This document shows, piece by piece, positions 17,542-26,904 of a DNA stretch of 64,000 bases (position 1 is its first letter; each line of letters starts with the position of its first letter). The notes below the pieces were generated by a model. It did no database searches, was not told the DNA's origin, and saw only the letters and a program-made list of their open reading frames with translations. Made by a program: the position numbers and the translations under genes. The stretch comes from Lachnospiraceae bacterium (GTDB lineage: Bacteria; Bacillota; Clostridia; Lachnospirales; Lachnospiraceae). Location: positions 1 to 64,000 of the forward strand of contig JAAWEL010000089.1 in NCBI GenBank assembly GCA_022794255.1, read 5' to 3'.

Positions 17542-19515
17542 CTATCCCTCCAATGTCACAATTGCTTTTTTCCATGACACTCCATCATGTATAAGGACTA
17601 TTAATTCATGTTCTCTTTCCGTTTTCCATATATTCTGATTGACTTTAAATGCAAAAAAATCCCCTTCATCCTCATCCGAATGATCATAAGGTATTGTATC
17701 GATTGTATATAAGCTTGTAATTACTGGTATGATTCCATTTCCCGAATCATAACAGGCTGCTATATAATTTCCTGCCACTCCATTAATTTGTCCTGTCACA
17801 ATATAGTCCCCGCCATTTGCTTTGACTCCCCGAATCGTTCCTGTTAATGAGATTTCTTTCTCCCATTCCATTGTTTCGAAATCATCTTCTATCTTTTTAT
17901 ACAGGCATTCTGTATATCCTGAATAAATACGCGTCATAGGGAAAAGGTCCCGCATATCCAGATAGCTTAAAGTAGCTGACACTTTTTCAACTGTCCCACA
18001 TAGAACCACATACTTTTTATCCCTAAACTGTTTTTTCGCTAATTCATATGGATTAATTCCCTCACCAATTGATCCTTTTCCGGTCACTGCAATTGCTTTC
18101 CGTTCAGAATAATAAGGTATTTCTGCATTCCATTCCTGATCAAACATGATCAAAACATCCTGTTCTTCTGTCAGCATATTAATATTTTTTCCTACTTCTG
18201 CCAAAGACTGTTCTCCGGTTTCCCCTTTCATGGCTTTTACGATTTCATCTGAGGAAAACCATACAGTCAGAATAAAACAAAGGGCAATACCCCCCCCCAG
18301 ACAAATTCTGACACGATTATTTCTGATAATTAAATGTATATGTTCCACAATCTGAAAAACCATAATACCTAAAAAAATACATAAAAATGGTAATATTGCA
18401 ATAAAATAATAAGTATGACGCCAATACAAATTAAACAATGAAAAAATTGTTCCTAAAATAGAATAAAAGGCAGCAAGCTGAATAAAATTTTCTCTTTTTT
18501 GTCCTGCTTTAATATAGAGGGTAACACTAAAAAAAATCAATAATATAATTACCGGAAAAACCATATTGAATCTGTTTAGGATTACTCCCCAGTTTTCCAC
18601 ATTTGCTTTTTGTTCCCACGTTCCAAAATTCCAGTCATGTAAGCTGGTACTGGTAAGATTTACTAACCCTAAATTTGTTTTTACCATGTCTGAATGTTTC
18701 GTCCATATAAGACATGGAATCAAGGGCAAAAACACTGCCAATAGAAGTCTCAAATAGTAGAATATATTTTCTCTTATAAACCACTTTAAAGGATATAGCT
18801 TTCCAGAAAAATACAAGTAGCGTATCCCCACAAAAGCTGTAAAAAAAGCGACAGGAAACATACTTGTAGGTTTCGCTAAATAACTCAATATGCCCACAAA
18901 AATTGTAATTATCATGGTGACAAGCGAACGGTTCCTGTCCTTTTCTATCATAAGCTGATACAAATAAAACATATAAATAAGTCCTAAACTGGTAGCGCAC
19001 ATATCGATTAATGCAACACGGCTTACCAGAATCGAATATGGCAAAAAAAGATAACATATAAGACTGTATTCAATCATTAATGTACTTCTTCCATCATTCT
19101 CAAATATTTCCCTCAAAAATCGATAGAAATAAATAGCAGAAATATAAAACCAGATAATTGTTGTCAACCGCATGGCAATGTCCAGATTTTGAGTTATATT
19201 TAATCCGGACAAGATCTGATAGATCATATATGCACTCACCTGATATATCGGAAATTCATAAGGAATTCTCCATGGCTCCCCAAGTATGGGTACCTGATAA
19301 TGAATGATATCCAATCCCTCCCGAATCCATGTTTGAACCGTAATTGCTGTATGCGCCTGGCGTGGTCCATACCATTCCACAATAGGTGCTCCTATATTAT
19401 AGATTCGTGCTGCTAATGAGAGCAATAAGATTCCGCTTATTATCAGCGCTCTGCTCATCTTGCCTTTTTCCACTTCCAACTTCATCTCTATTTTCTCCTG
19501 CCCTATTTTATCCAT
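17542..19515 (-). CDS. GT39/PMT-type membrane glycosyltransferase (GT-C), with in-frame G9
   Basis: 657 aa with at least ten hydrophobic segments after residue 23 and a soluble C-terminal domain of about 200 aa. The first extracytoplasmic loop has WYGPRQAHTAI, at the place where the catalytic acidic motif of GT39/ArnT enzymes lies. A G9 tract (18298-18290 on the coding strand) sits in a late membrane segment encoding LGGGIALCF and is in frame here. The gene overlaps the end of the Asn synthetase gene by 13 nt and lies 6 nt before the GtrII-like gene. It probably transfers a lipid-linked sugar onto the polysaccharide outside the membrane. Confidence 0.75.
   Translation of the reverse strand: MDKIGQEKIEMKLEVEKGKMSRALIISGILLLSLAARIYNIGAPIVEWYGPRQAHTAITVQTWIREGLDIIHYQVPILGEPWRIPYEFPIYQVSAYMIYQILSGLNITQNLDIAMRLTTIIWFYISAIYFYRFLREIFENDGRSTLMIEYSLICYLFLPYSILVSRVALIDMCATSLGLIYMFYLYQLMIEKDRNRSLVTMIITIFVGILSYLAKPTSMFPVAFFTAFVGIRYLYFSGKLYPLKWFIRENIFYYLRLLLAVFLPLIPCLIWTKHSDMVKTNLGLVNLTSTSLHDWNFGTWEQKANVENWGVILNRFNMVFPVIILLIFFSVTLYIKAGQKRENFIQLAAFYSILGTIFSLFNLYWRHTYYFIAILPFLCIFLGIMVFQIVEHIHLIIRNNRVRICLGGGIALCFILTVWFSSDEIVKAMKGETGEQSLAEVGKNINMLTEEQDVLIMFDQEWNAEIPYYSERKAIAVTGKGSIGEGINPYELAKKQFRDKKYVVLCGTVEKVSATLSYLDMRDLFPMTRIYSGYTECLYKKIEDDFETMEWEKEISLTGTIRGVKANGGDYIVTGQINGVAGNYIAACYDSGNGIIPVITSLYTIDTIPYDHSDEDEGDFFAFKVNQNIWKTEREHELIVLIHDGVSWKKAIVTLEG
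18290..18298. repeat. C9 (coding G9) tract in the GT-C gene, in frame
   Basis: Nine C on the + strand; nine keep the frame (Leu-Gly-Gly-Gly-Ile). Any single-base slip would truncate the protein about two-thirds of the way along. Confidence 0.95.
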
Positions 19516-21380
19516 CTCTCATACCACAATTGAAACAGGAAAAAATTCCAGCATATATTCTGGTAATTCTTCCCAGAATTATTTCCCACATTTCCATTTG
19601 ACAAATAAAAATTAATGATCCGATTACAATAATCTGGTTCAAAAACTGCCTGTTTTTTAAGATAATCCACATCTGCATATGCGCGGATCTTTTCTTTCAA
19701 AACGCCTCTCATCCACTGATCCAATGGTATGTTAAATCCCATTTTAGGTCGATCCATTATTTCTTGAGAAATATAATCATGGGTTATATCTTTTAAAATT
19801 TTCTTACCATTTCTATTATCATATTTGAAAGCATGTGGCAAACGAAATGAATATTCCATCACATTTTTATCCAAAATCGGACATCTGCACTCCAAAGAAT
19901 ATCGCATAGATGCCCGGTCTACTTTTGTCAGAATACCCCCGGATAAATAGGAATCCATGTCCAGCAACATTCTACGAACCTGCCAATTCCTTATTTTAAC
20001 ATAATGTTCTTCACTATATTTTACATCCAGCTTCTCCTGATTGGGGAGCATATTCTCCACACAGTCTCTATATGTATCGGAACGAAGTTGTGTTTTGAAA
20101 TATGGTTTGCGATTTTGTGAAATAATTTTCACAGCCAATGGCAGTTTGTCCTCTAAATGAGTCAATCTGCCTGCGCTATGAACAATAGCTCCTATCAGAT
20201 CTAATTTCTGAGCAATTCTTACTTGCTCATAATAGCCATAACCACAAAAAAACTCATCTCCTCCATCGCCGGAAAGACTTACCGTAACGCTTTCTCTGGC
20301 AAGTCTTGATACTGCCATTGTAGGAATAAGCGATGGATCTGCAAACGGTTCGTCAAAATAGTAAGGAACATCTTCAAGGAGTTCAAACAATTCTTTCTCC
20401 GTGCAATAAAGCTCTGTATGACTTGTTCCCAAATAATCCGATACTTTTTTTGCATATTGGGCTTCATTTAAAGTTTTCTCATTAAATCCAATTGAAAAAG
20501 TTCTTACAGGTTTTGAACCCGAAATTTCCTGGGCAATCGCTGTCACCAAAGAGCTATCATAGCCTCCGGACAGTAATGCTCCAACCGGAACATCCGCCAC
20601 CATTCTCAAACGAACCGCTTCCCGCAAAATTTTTTTAAGCCCATCCTTTGCTTCCTCATAATCAGAAATTATCTTCCCTTGATTCTCATCATATATTCCC
20701 ATTACATCCCAATATTTTTCAACAAGAAGCTCGCCCTCATGAAATGTAAGGATACTGCCAGGTTCCAATTTATATACATTATTGAGAATGGTTTCTGGCG
20801 CATTTATATACTGCTGATATAAATATCTTGAGATTACGGATGGATTAAGATCTTTTTTCAGTCCCGGACAACACATAATTGCTTTCAGCTCTGAGGCAAA
20901 AACAATCGACTTTTTTTCAGTGTCCATCCAGTAATATAATGGTTTTTTTCCAATCCGGTCTCTCGCCAAGAATAATTCATTGGTTTCTCTGTCGTATAAA
21001 CCAATTGCAAACATTCCGTTAAATTGATTTACACAGTTTTTCCCCCATTTCTCATATGCAGCTAAAATAACCTCTGTATCACATTCGGATATAAATGGAT
21101 ACCCGGAAAGCCTTTCTTTAAGCTCCCTGAAATTATAGATTTCCCCATTATATACAACCGTTAATCGCCCGTCTTTTGAGTGCATTGGCTGATGCCCCAG
21201 CTCTGAAAGATCCAGTATAGAAAGTCGTCTCTGTGCTAATCCAATACAATATCCGTTTCTTCCTGAATATAATTCCTCTCCGTGATCATCCGGTCCTCTA
21301 TGTATCATATTGTCATTCATAGCTTTAAGATCGCTTAACGAAACCTCTCTTTTACTGACAAATCCACAAATCCCGCACAT
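19503..21380 (-). CDS. asnB: Glutamine-dependent asparagine synthetase (AsnB family)
   Basis: 625 aa. The N-terminus MCGICGF leaves Cys2 as the glutaminase nucleophile, with RRLSILDLS and YNGEIYNF of the class II glutaminase. The synthetase half has SGGYDSS (ATP-pyrophosphatase loop) and SLSGDGGDE. In polysaccharide operons such proteins (WbpS/WbpG-related) often amidate uronic acids, so amide formation on ManNAcA is as likely as Asn synthesis. It overlaps the GT-C gene by 13 nt and follows the aminotransferase by 79 nt. Confidence 0.88.
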   Translation of the reverse strand: MCGICGFVSKREVSLSDLKAMNDNMIHRGPDDHGEELYSGRNGYCIGLAQRRLSILDLSELGHQPMHSKDGRLTVVYNGEIYNFRELKERLSGYPFISECDTEVILAAYEKWGKNCVNQFNGMFAIGLYDRETNELFLARDRIGKKPLYYWMDTEKKSIVFASELKAIMCCPGLKKDLNPSVISRYLYQQYINAPETILNNVYKLEPGSILTFHEGELLVEKYWDVMGIYDENQGKIISDYEEAKDGLKKILREAVRLRMVADVPVGALLSGGYDSSLVTAIAQEISGSKPVRTFSIGFNEKTLNEAQYAKKVSDYLGTSHTELYCTEKELFELLEDVPYYFDEPFADPSLIPTMAVSRLARESVTVSLSGDGGDEFFCGYGYYEQVRIAQKLDLIGAIVHSAGRLTHLEDKLPLAVKIISQNRKPYFKTQLRSDTYRDCVENMLPNQEKLDVKYSEEHYVKIRNWQVRRMLLDMDSYLSGGILTKVDRASMRYSLECRCPILDKNVMEYSFRLPHAFKYDNRNGKKILKDITHDYISQEIMDRPKMGFNIPLDQWMRGVLKEKIRAYADVDYLKKQAVFEPDYCNRIINFYLSNGNVGNNSGKNYQNICWNFFLFQLWYERWIK

Positions 21381-21459
21381 TCCTTATATCCCTCCCAGAA
21401 CTGTCAGGTTATATCTTCTCTCTATGATATACATTAGAATTTTTAATCTATAACCAACA

Positions 21460-22566
21460 CTAAATAATAAAACAATCTTCCATACATTGTAGTACTCTTT
21501 CCATCTGTTCTCTTGTTCCTATAGTAATTCGGATGCAATATTTTCTTAAATACTCTGTTTGTCCAAGATCTCTGACAAATATATTGTTCTTTTCTAAATG
21601 TGCTATCAAAGTTTGTTTTATTTCTTCCGTTTTACATCCTAATAATTGAAAATTCCCTTCGCCTTTTTTATACACTATTCGATCAGAAAAATTATCTATT
21701 CCTTTTAAAAACATTTCTTTTGCTTTGTTGACCTCTTTAACATAGGCCTTCATATATGGAATATCACTAAGCGCGCCAATCGCTGCTTCCTGAGCAAATG
21801 TTGTTATGTTTTTTGGATTTCGAATGCTGGAAATATAATTAATATTATTTTCTGATGCAAGAAGGTATCCGAATCGGAAATTTGCCATGCCAAATGCCTT
21901 TGACATAGTTCTTGATATAATAATGTTTTCATATCGTAATACAAGATCCTTCGCTGTTATACCAGAAAATTCTGCATATGCTTCATCAATCAAAAACAAG
22001 ATAGTCGGATATTTATTTAACATTGACTCAATATAGCTCACAGAATGTTGTGTTCCTGTAGGATTATTCGGATTACAAATATATATAAGAGAAGGTTCCT
22101 TTTCATCTATAATCTTGCAAAACATCTTATTGTCAAAAACAAAATCATTTTCCATATTATAAAAGTAAACATCCGCACCGCATACTTCTGCTGTAAGGCG
22201 AAAATTGTCATAAGACGGTCCTAAAACCAAGACAGGATCTCCAACCGTAATATATAGTTTGGCTACATATTCATGAAGGCTGTCGGAAGAAGCAAAGTAC
22301 TGGATATTTTTTTCCGGAACACACGTATATTCTGATAAAAGTGTAAGTAGTTCTTGATTGTATGTAGATGGATAATAATTATAGAAATCTCCTCTTTTTA
22401 CAATGGAATTAATTCTTTCCGAAACTTTAGGAGATGGTGGATTGGTTGATTCATTCCAGTCTAATTTTAGCATTTTACTCCTGCTCTCTTCATCAACCGT
22501 CCATATTTTATGAGAAGCAAGTTTGTATGGTGTAAAATTTCGTAAATACTTATTAATAAATTTCAT
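21460..22566 (-). CDS. Class I/II aminotransferase, HisC-like
   Basis: 368 aa. LDWNESTNP, the NPNNPTG loop, DEAYAEF and the PLP lysine in SRTMSKAFG follow the histidinol-phosphate aminotransferase pattern; the C-terminal IRITIGTREQ is also HisC-like. It lies 48 nt after phosphonopyruvate decarboxylase, so it may aminate a phosphonate intermediate or a nucleotide sugar and not act in histidine synthesis. The usual 2-aminoethylphosphonate transaminase is a class V enzyme, so that role is uncertain. Confidence 0.8.
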   Translation of the reverse strand: MKFINKYLRNFTPYKLASHKIWTVDEESRSKMLKLDWNESTNPPSPKVSERINSIVKRGDFYNYYPSTYNQELLTLLSEYTCVPEKNIQYFASSDSLHEYVAKLYITVGDPVLVLGPSYDNFRLTAEVCGADVYFYNMENDFVFDNKMFCKIIDEKEPSLIYICNPNNPTGTQHSVSYIESMLNKYPTILFLIDEAYAEFSGITAKDLVLRYENIIISRTMSKAFGMANFRFGYLLASENNINYISSIRNPKNITTFAQEAAIGALSDIPYMKAYVKEVNKAKEMFLKGIDNFSDRIVYKKGEGNFQLLGCKTEEIKQTLIAHLEKNNIFVRDLGQTEYLRKYCIRITIGTREQMERVLQCMEDCFII

Positions 22567-22613
22567 AGCCGATCTCCTCCATTCAGCCAGCCTTTATTCC
22601 ATAAAAGAATACT

Positions 22614-23747
22614 CTATTCATTCTTTAAATTCTCCATAAATGCAGTTAAATTGTCCCTGGGTGAAGTTTTAGGCCTTCCCAAATTGCTTCTTGCACCTAA
22701 AGCAGCTTTAATCTCAATAAAACTCAGCTTTTTTCTTTGTTGTACATTCTTCAATATTTCATTCAATCGTTCTTCTTTACCTATGCATTCTACCACTTCA
22801 TATCCGCATGCCCTTGCTATCCCGCACAAATCAATCTCTTCTGCCACTGTAGGCATTCCGCCAACCGTCTCATGGGATCCATTATTAATCACAATATGGA
22901 CCAGATTCTCAGGCTTCAAACTTCCAACAATAGCCATTGCCCCCATGTGCATCAGTGCTGCTCCATCTCCATCAATACACCATATTCTTTTCTCTGGTTT
23001 ATGCAAGGCCACCCCTAAAGCGATAGCACTTGCATGTCCCATGGAACCTACCGTAAGGAAATCGTGATCGTGTTTTTGTCTATTTCTCTCCCTGATTTCA
23101 AACAATTCACGGCTTGCTTTTCCCGTAGTACTGATAATAGAATCCTCTCCACTGATAGCTACAATATGTTGTATTATTTCTTCTCTGGTTAGCTGGAAAT
23201 CATTTTTATAATTTACTCCGCAATTATACTGTAATGCCCCTTTGCGGACTATAAATGCAACATCTTGTCCCCTTAAAAGCTTCTCCTTAAATCTCTCCAT
23301 CACGCTTTTCAATTCAATATCCTGTGTCTCTTTTCCAATAACAAAATAATCCACTCCCATATCCTCAAGTAATTTACAGGTTATCTCCCCCTGATAAATA
23401 TGTTGTGGTTCATCATGGATTCCTGGCTCACCTCGCCAGCCAATAATAAAAATACAGGGAATCGCATAAACCTTCTCATGCATAAGACTTGCCAATGGAT
23501 TAATAATATTTCCTTCCCCACTGTTTTGCATATATACCACTGGAATTTTTCCTGTTGATAAATAATATCCGGCAGCAATTGCAGTGGCATTTCCTTCATT
23601 TGCTGCAATGATGTGGTTTTGCCCATTTATCCCATATTCATTCATTAGATAATCACACAAGGGCTTCAGCTGACTGTCCGGAACGCCTGTATAAAAGTCT
23701 GCTCCAATGAAGCTAACCAAATTTTCAACTTTCATTTTTCTAATCAC
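22614..23747 (-). CDS. Phosphonopyruvate decarboxylase
   Basis: 377 aa, a ThDP enzyme. The N-terminal half has GVPDSQLKPL and ANEGNATAIAAGYYLSTG; the C-terminal half has the ThDP motif GDGAALMHMG running to INNGSHETVGG. Both halves are the phosphonopyruvate/sulfopyruvate decarboxylase pattern. It turns phosphonopyruvate into phosphonoacetaldehyde, the step that pulls PEP mutase forward. It overlaps the alcohol dehydrogenase gene by 8 nt and lies two genes after the PEP mutase fusion, so the assignment is firm. Confidence 0.92.
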   Translation of the reverse strand: MIRKMKVENLVSFIGADFYTGVPDSQLKPLCDYLMNEYGINGQNHIIAANEGNATAIAAGYYLSTGKIPVVYMQNSGEGNIINPLASLMHEKVYAIPCIFIIGWRGEPGIHDEPQHIYQGEITCKLLEDMGVDYFVIGKETQDIELKSVMERFKEKLLRGQDVAFIVRKGALQYNCGVNYKNDFQLTREEIIQHIVAISGEDSIISTTGKASRELFEIRERNRQKHDHDFLTVGSMGHASAIALGVALHKPEKRIWCIDGDGAALMHMGAMAIVGSLKPENLVHIVINNGSHETVGGMPTVAEEIDLCGIARACGYEVVECIGKEERLNEILKNVQQRKKLSFIEIKAALGARSNLGRPKTSPRDNLTAFMENLKNE

Positions 23748-24885
23748 ATCCGTTTCTTAATATTTTACGATACAGTCCATCCATAGCCTCTTCTGATATC
23801 TTTATAGGATTATTCTTTAGCCTTACAGGATTAACCGAATTTCGAAGAATCTTAAATTCTTGTTCTGACGCGACAGGTATGGCCATATCCAGTTTATCTA
23901 TAATCTCCCGGAATTTTACCGCCCCGTCTATAAGCCTTTTGCCACCAAAAATCCAGGACAATTCTTGAAATATCTTTTCCAAATCATTTCTAATTTCCTG
24001 ATTGGGATATTTTTCTACGGCGTTAAGCATCCATGGCCACAGTTCCTTTACACATAACGCTGCCGCATGGCCATGAGCAATTCCATATAGACTCGTCAGT
24101 TTATAAGACATAGCATGTCCTGCTGTAGTCTGGGTAATATTGATCGCTTTTCCTGCTATATAAGCAGCTTCCTGCATCTTCTCTCCTGAGATAGCATCGC
24201 CATTCAAATAGCCATCCATATTATCCAGTATCTGTTTTATCCCTTCTTCGGAATACTTACTGCTCTCCCTGGTTCTGTTTACCGACCAAAAGGATTCAAT
24301 ACTATGACAAAGAGCATCCAGCATCGTTGATTTCTTCTGATATAATGGAAGAGTTTCTAACACATGATGGTCCATTAGGACACTGTCAGGAATGCATCTT
24401 TCATGTGTTATGGATTGTTTTTCACCTTTATAATAAATGACAGCATATCGTGTTGCTTCTGCTCCTGTCCCTGCTGTAGTTGGAACAGCAAGAAACCGGA
24501 TATTGTCCGGAACAATCCTTTGTCGTAAGAAATCTCCGTTTTCACCATTCCCTTCCATACCACTGTAAAGTCTGATACATTTCGCCACATCCATTGCACT
24601 CCCGCCACCAATTGCGACAATACACTGACACCCACTTTTTCGAAAACATTGCACACCTTTCACGACTGACTCATATGTGGGATTGGATTGAAAATCATTA
24701 AAAGCTACGATTTTTATCCCTGTGCGTTCTTCCAATGTTTCCAAATAGGTTCTTATCCTCAAGTACTGAAGAGCTCCGTCAAAAACCAAAAAAAAAGAAC
24801 AGATTCCGTTACTGTTCAGATACACATCTAATACTTTATAGTTTTCTCCTGGTTTTAAAATCGTTTGATCCATAATACCTCTCAA
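23740..24885 (-). CDS. Iron-type alcohol dehydrogenase, probable phosphonoacetaldehyde reductase
   Basis: 381 aa. GGGSAMDVAK is the NAD(P) loop, TTAGTGAEATR follows, and the metal ligands are in DALCHSIES, GHAMSYKLT and HGHAAALC: group III iron-dependent alcohol dehydrogenase. Next to PEP mutase and phosphonopyruvate decarboxylase, the closest known role is reduction of phosphonoacetaldehyde to 2-hydroxyethylphosphonate (PhpC type). It overlaps the PEP mutase gene (4 nt) and the decarboxylase gene (8 nt). In-frame starts at 24885 and 24873 (MDQTIL) are both possible. Confidence 0.85.
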   Translation of the reverse strand: MRGIMDQTILKPGENYKVLDVYLNSNGICSFFLVFDGALQYLRIRTYLETLEERTGIKIVAFNDFQSNPTYESVVKGVQCFRKSGCQCIVAIGGGSAMDVAKCIRLYSGMEGNGENGDFLRQRIVPDNIRFLAVPTTAGTGAEATRYAVIYYKGEKQSITHERCIPDSVLMDHHVLETLPLYQKKSTMLDALCHSIESFWSVNRTRESSKYSEEGIKQILDNMDGYLNGDAISGEKMQEAAYIAGKAINITQTTAGHAMSYKLTSLYGIAHGHAAALCVKELWPWMLNAVEKYPNQEIRNDLEKIFQELSWIFGGKRLIDGAVKFREIIDKLDMAIPVASEQEFKILRNSVNPVRLKNNPIKISEEAMDGLYRKILRNGCD

Positions 24886-26891
24886 ATTTTCTCTGGAATA
24901 AGCCTTATTATCTCAGAAAATGGCATTAACATATTATCACATTCCATTGCCCTGTGATTTTCCAATATTGTCTCCGCCGCTTTCCTTATTGCTGGTACTG
25001 TGGCGCGCATAAGCTGATTTGCATAAATAACCACATTGATCCCGCGCTTTTTAAATTCCTCTTCTGTTACTGAATTAAAGCTGGTAGGAACCACTACTAT
25101 GGGTGTGTGTTTATCACTTTTCCTGAATTTCTCAACAAAATCAAAAATTTCATCCGGTTCCTTTCTGCGGCTGTGAATCATAATGGCATCTGCCCCGGCT
25201 TTTACGTAAGCATCCGCTCTTTCTAAAGCATCCTCCACACCTTGTTCCAGAATCAAACTTTCAATTCTTGCACAAATCATAAATTCTCTCGTCTTCTGTG
25301 CCTGTTTTCCAGCTGATATTTTTTCGCAAAAATTTTCAATACTATCCTGTAGCTGTACTACATCGGTTCCAAAAAGGCTGTTTTTCTTCAGTCCTGTCTT
25401 ATCCTCAATGATAATCATAGATACACCCATACGTTCTAAGGATCGAACTGTATAGATAAAATGTTCTGTTTTCCCACCCGTATCGCCATCAAAAATAATC
25501 GGCTTGGTAGTCACCTCCATCAAATCTTCAATCGTTCTAAAACGTGATGTCATATCAACCAATTCAATGTCCGGCTTTCCCCTCTCTGTGGAATCACACA
25601 GGCTTGATACCCATATAGCATCAAATTGGTGTCCTCCCCCGTTTTGATGCACCACCGTGTTCTCAACAATTAATCCTGACAAGCCATCATGTGCCTCCAT
25701 TGCTGTAATAAGTCCTTTAATCCCTATTTCTCTTCTCAGTCTTTTTCTCCTCATATCTGGCATTGAAAGTTCCGATTTGGCTCTTGCCTCAAGCTCTCTA
25801 TATTTTTGATCCCCGGCATATGGATATTCAACCAGTGTTCCTCCATATGAAGCCAGAATAGATGTGACTTCATCCCTGATAGGTTTTTGAAATCCAATTT
25901 TCCAGTCATCGCCATGCACCACATAATCTGGTCTGAATTTTCCCAGATTTTCTTTATAGCTAAGGGTTTTCTGTTGTACTACCTTATATACACCAGCAAT
26001 ACTTTCAAACATAGCTTTACGATCTTCATATGGAAGCAAGGGATATCGCTTATAAGAAGCAATTGCCTCGTCAGATAGCACACCGATAATTAGTTTGCCC
26101 AGTTTCTGCGCTTTCTGTATGATAGCAATATGACCTCCATGCAATATATCTGTACTAAAGCTCATATAAACCATCTTATTTTCTATTTCATGAAGTCTGT
26201 TTGATACAATAGCCAGATCTTTCGTATTATCAATTTCATTGCATAAACGATTTTTAACATCCAATGGATATATATGACATTGTTTGGATACTTCATTAAA
26301 AGCATTCTCTGCATAACATTTCCGATTGCCAGACTGACAGAATAAAACTATACGGTCTAGCCATACTTTCCAGTCTTTTTCCAAAAGCTTATAAAATGGT
26401 TGAGCTGATACCGCCTCACTAAAAAACTCAATACCGATTGAGCAAATCCTTCCATTATTTAAAACTGCCTTGAAATCCTTTTCTGGTAAACAAGATGTGG
26501 AGCTTACTGTCATACAGGAATGTTCCATATTCATCACATCTTCCAATACGCTATTCTCTATTACCATATCACCATGTATGAGAAGAATATCCCCTTCCAG
26601 ATACTCCCGGGCACAGTAAATCGAATAAATATAATTCGTTTCTGAAAAATCCGGATTTTTTACAAATGTTATATTAAGTGGAAGTTCCAGACTCTGGCAA
26701 TAATTCACCAATACATTATCATAATAGCCTGTTGTTATCACTACATCTTCAATCCCTGCTTTTAACAGCATATTCAGTTGCCTTGAAAGAATTGTTTCTT
26801 TGTATGATATTTCTGTCATACATTTCGGCTGTTCTGAGGTAAGAACTCCCATACGTGTTCCCATTCCTGAATTAAGTATTACTGCTTTCAT
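24882..26891 (-). CDS. Three-domain nucleotidyltransferase - cytidylyltransferase - PEP mutase
   Basis: 669 aa. Residues 1-230: sugar/choline-type NTP transferase (LNSGMGTRMG, EQPKCM). Residues about 240-365: a second, TagD/ECT-type cytidylyltransferase with HGGH at 251-254 and VVHGDDW. Residues about 385-669: phosphoenolpyruvate mutase with the diagnostic EDKTGLKKNS (496-505; EDK-x5-NS) and DGDTGG. PEP mutase makes the C-P bond of phosphonopyruvate. N-terminal PntC-type domains fused to PepM are known to CMP-activate phosphonates for transfer to glycans or lipids. Carrying two different nucleotidyltransferase domains in one chain is unusual. The gene starts the phosphonate sub-operon, just after the flippase. 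Confidence 0.92.
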   Translation of the reverse strand: MKAVILNSGMGTRMGVLTSEQPKCMTEISYKETILSRQLNMLLKAGIEDVVITTGYYDNVLVNYCQSLELPLNITFVKNPDFSETNYIYSIYCAREYLEGDILLIHGDMVIENSVLEDVMNMEHSCMTVSSTSCLPEKDFKAVLNNGRICSIGIEFFSEAVSAQPFYKLLEKDWKVWLDRIVLFCQSGNRKCYAENAFNEVSKQCHIYPLDVKNRLCNEIDNTKDLAIVSNRLHEIENKMVYMSFSTDILHGGHIAIIQKAQKLGKLIIGVLSDEAIASYKRYPLLPYEDRKAMFESIAGVYKVVQQKTLSYKENLGKFRPDYVVHGDDWKIGFQKPIRDEVTSILASYGGTLVEYPYAGDQKYRELEARAKSELSMPDMRRKRLRREIGIKGLITAMEAHDGLSGLIVENTVVHQNGGGHQFDAIWVSSLCDSTERGKPDIELVDMTSRFRTIEDLMEVTTKPIIFDGDTGGKTEHFIYTVRSLERMGVSMIIIEDKTGLKKNSLFGTDVVQLQDSIENFCEKISAGKQAQKTREFMICARIESLILEQGVEDALERADAYVKAGADAIMIHSRRKEPDEIFDFVEKFRKSDKHTPIVVVPTSFNSVTEEEFKKRGINVVIYANQLMRATVPAIRKAAETILENHRAMECDNMLMPFSEIIRLIPEKI

Positions 26892-26904
26892 TCATAATTC
26901 CTTT

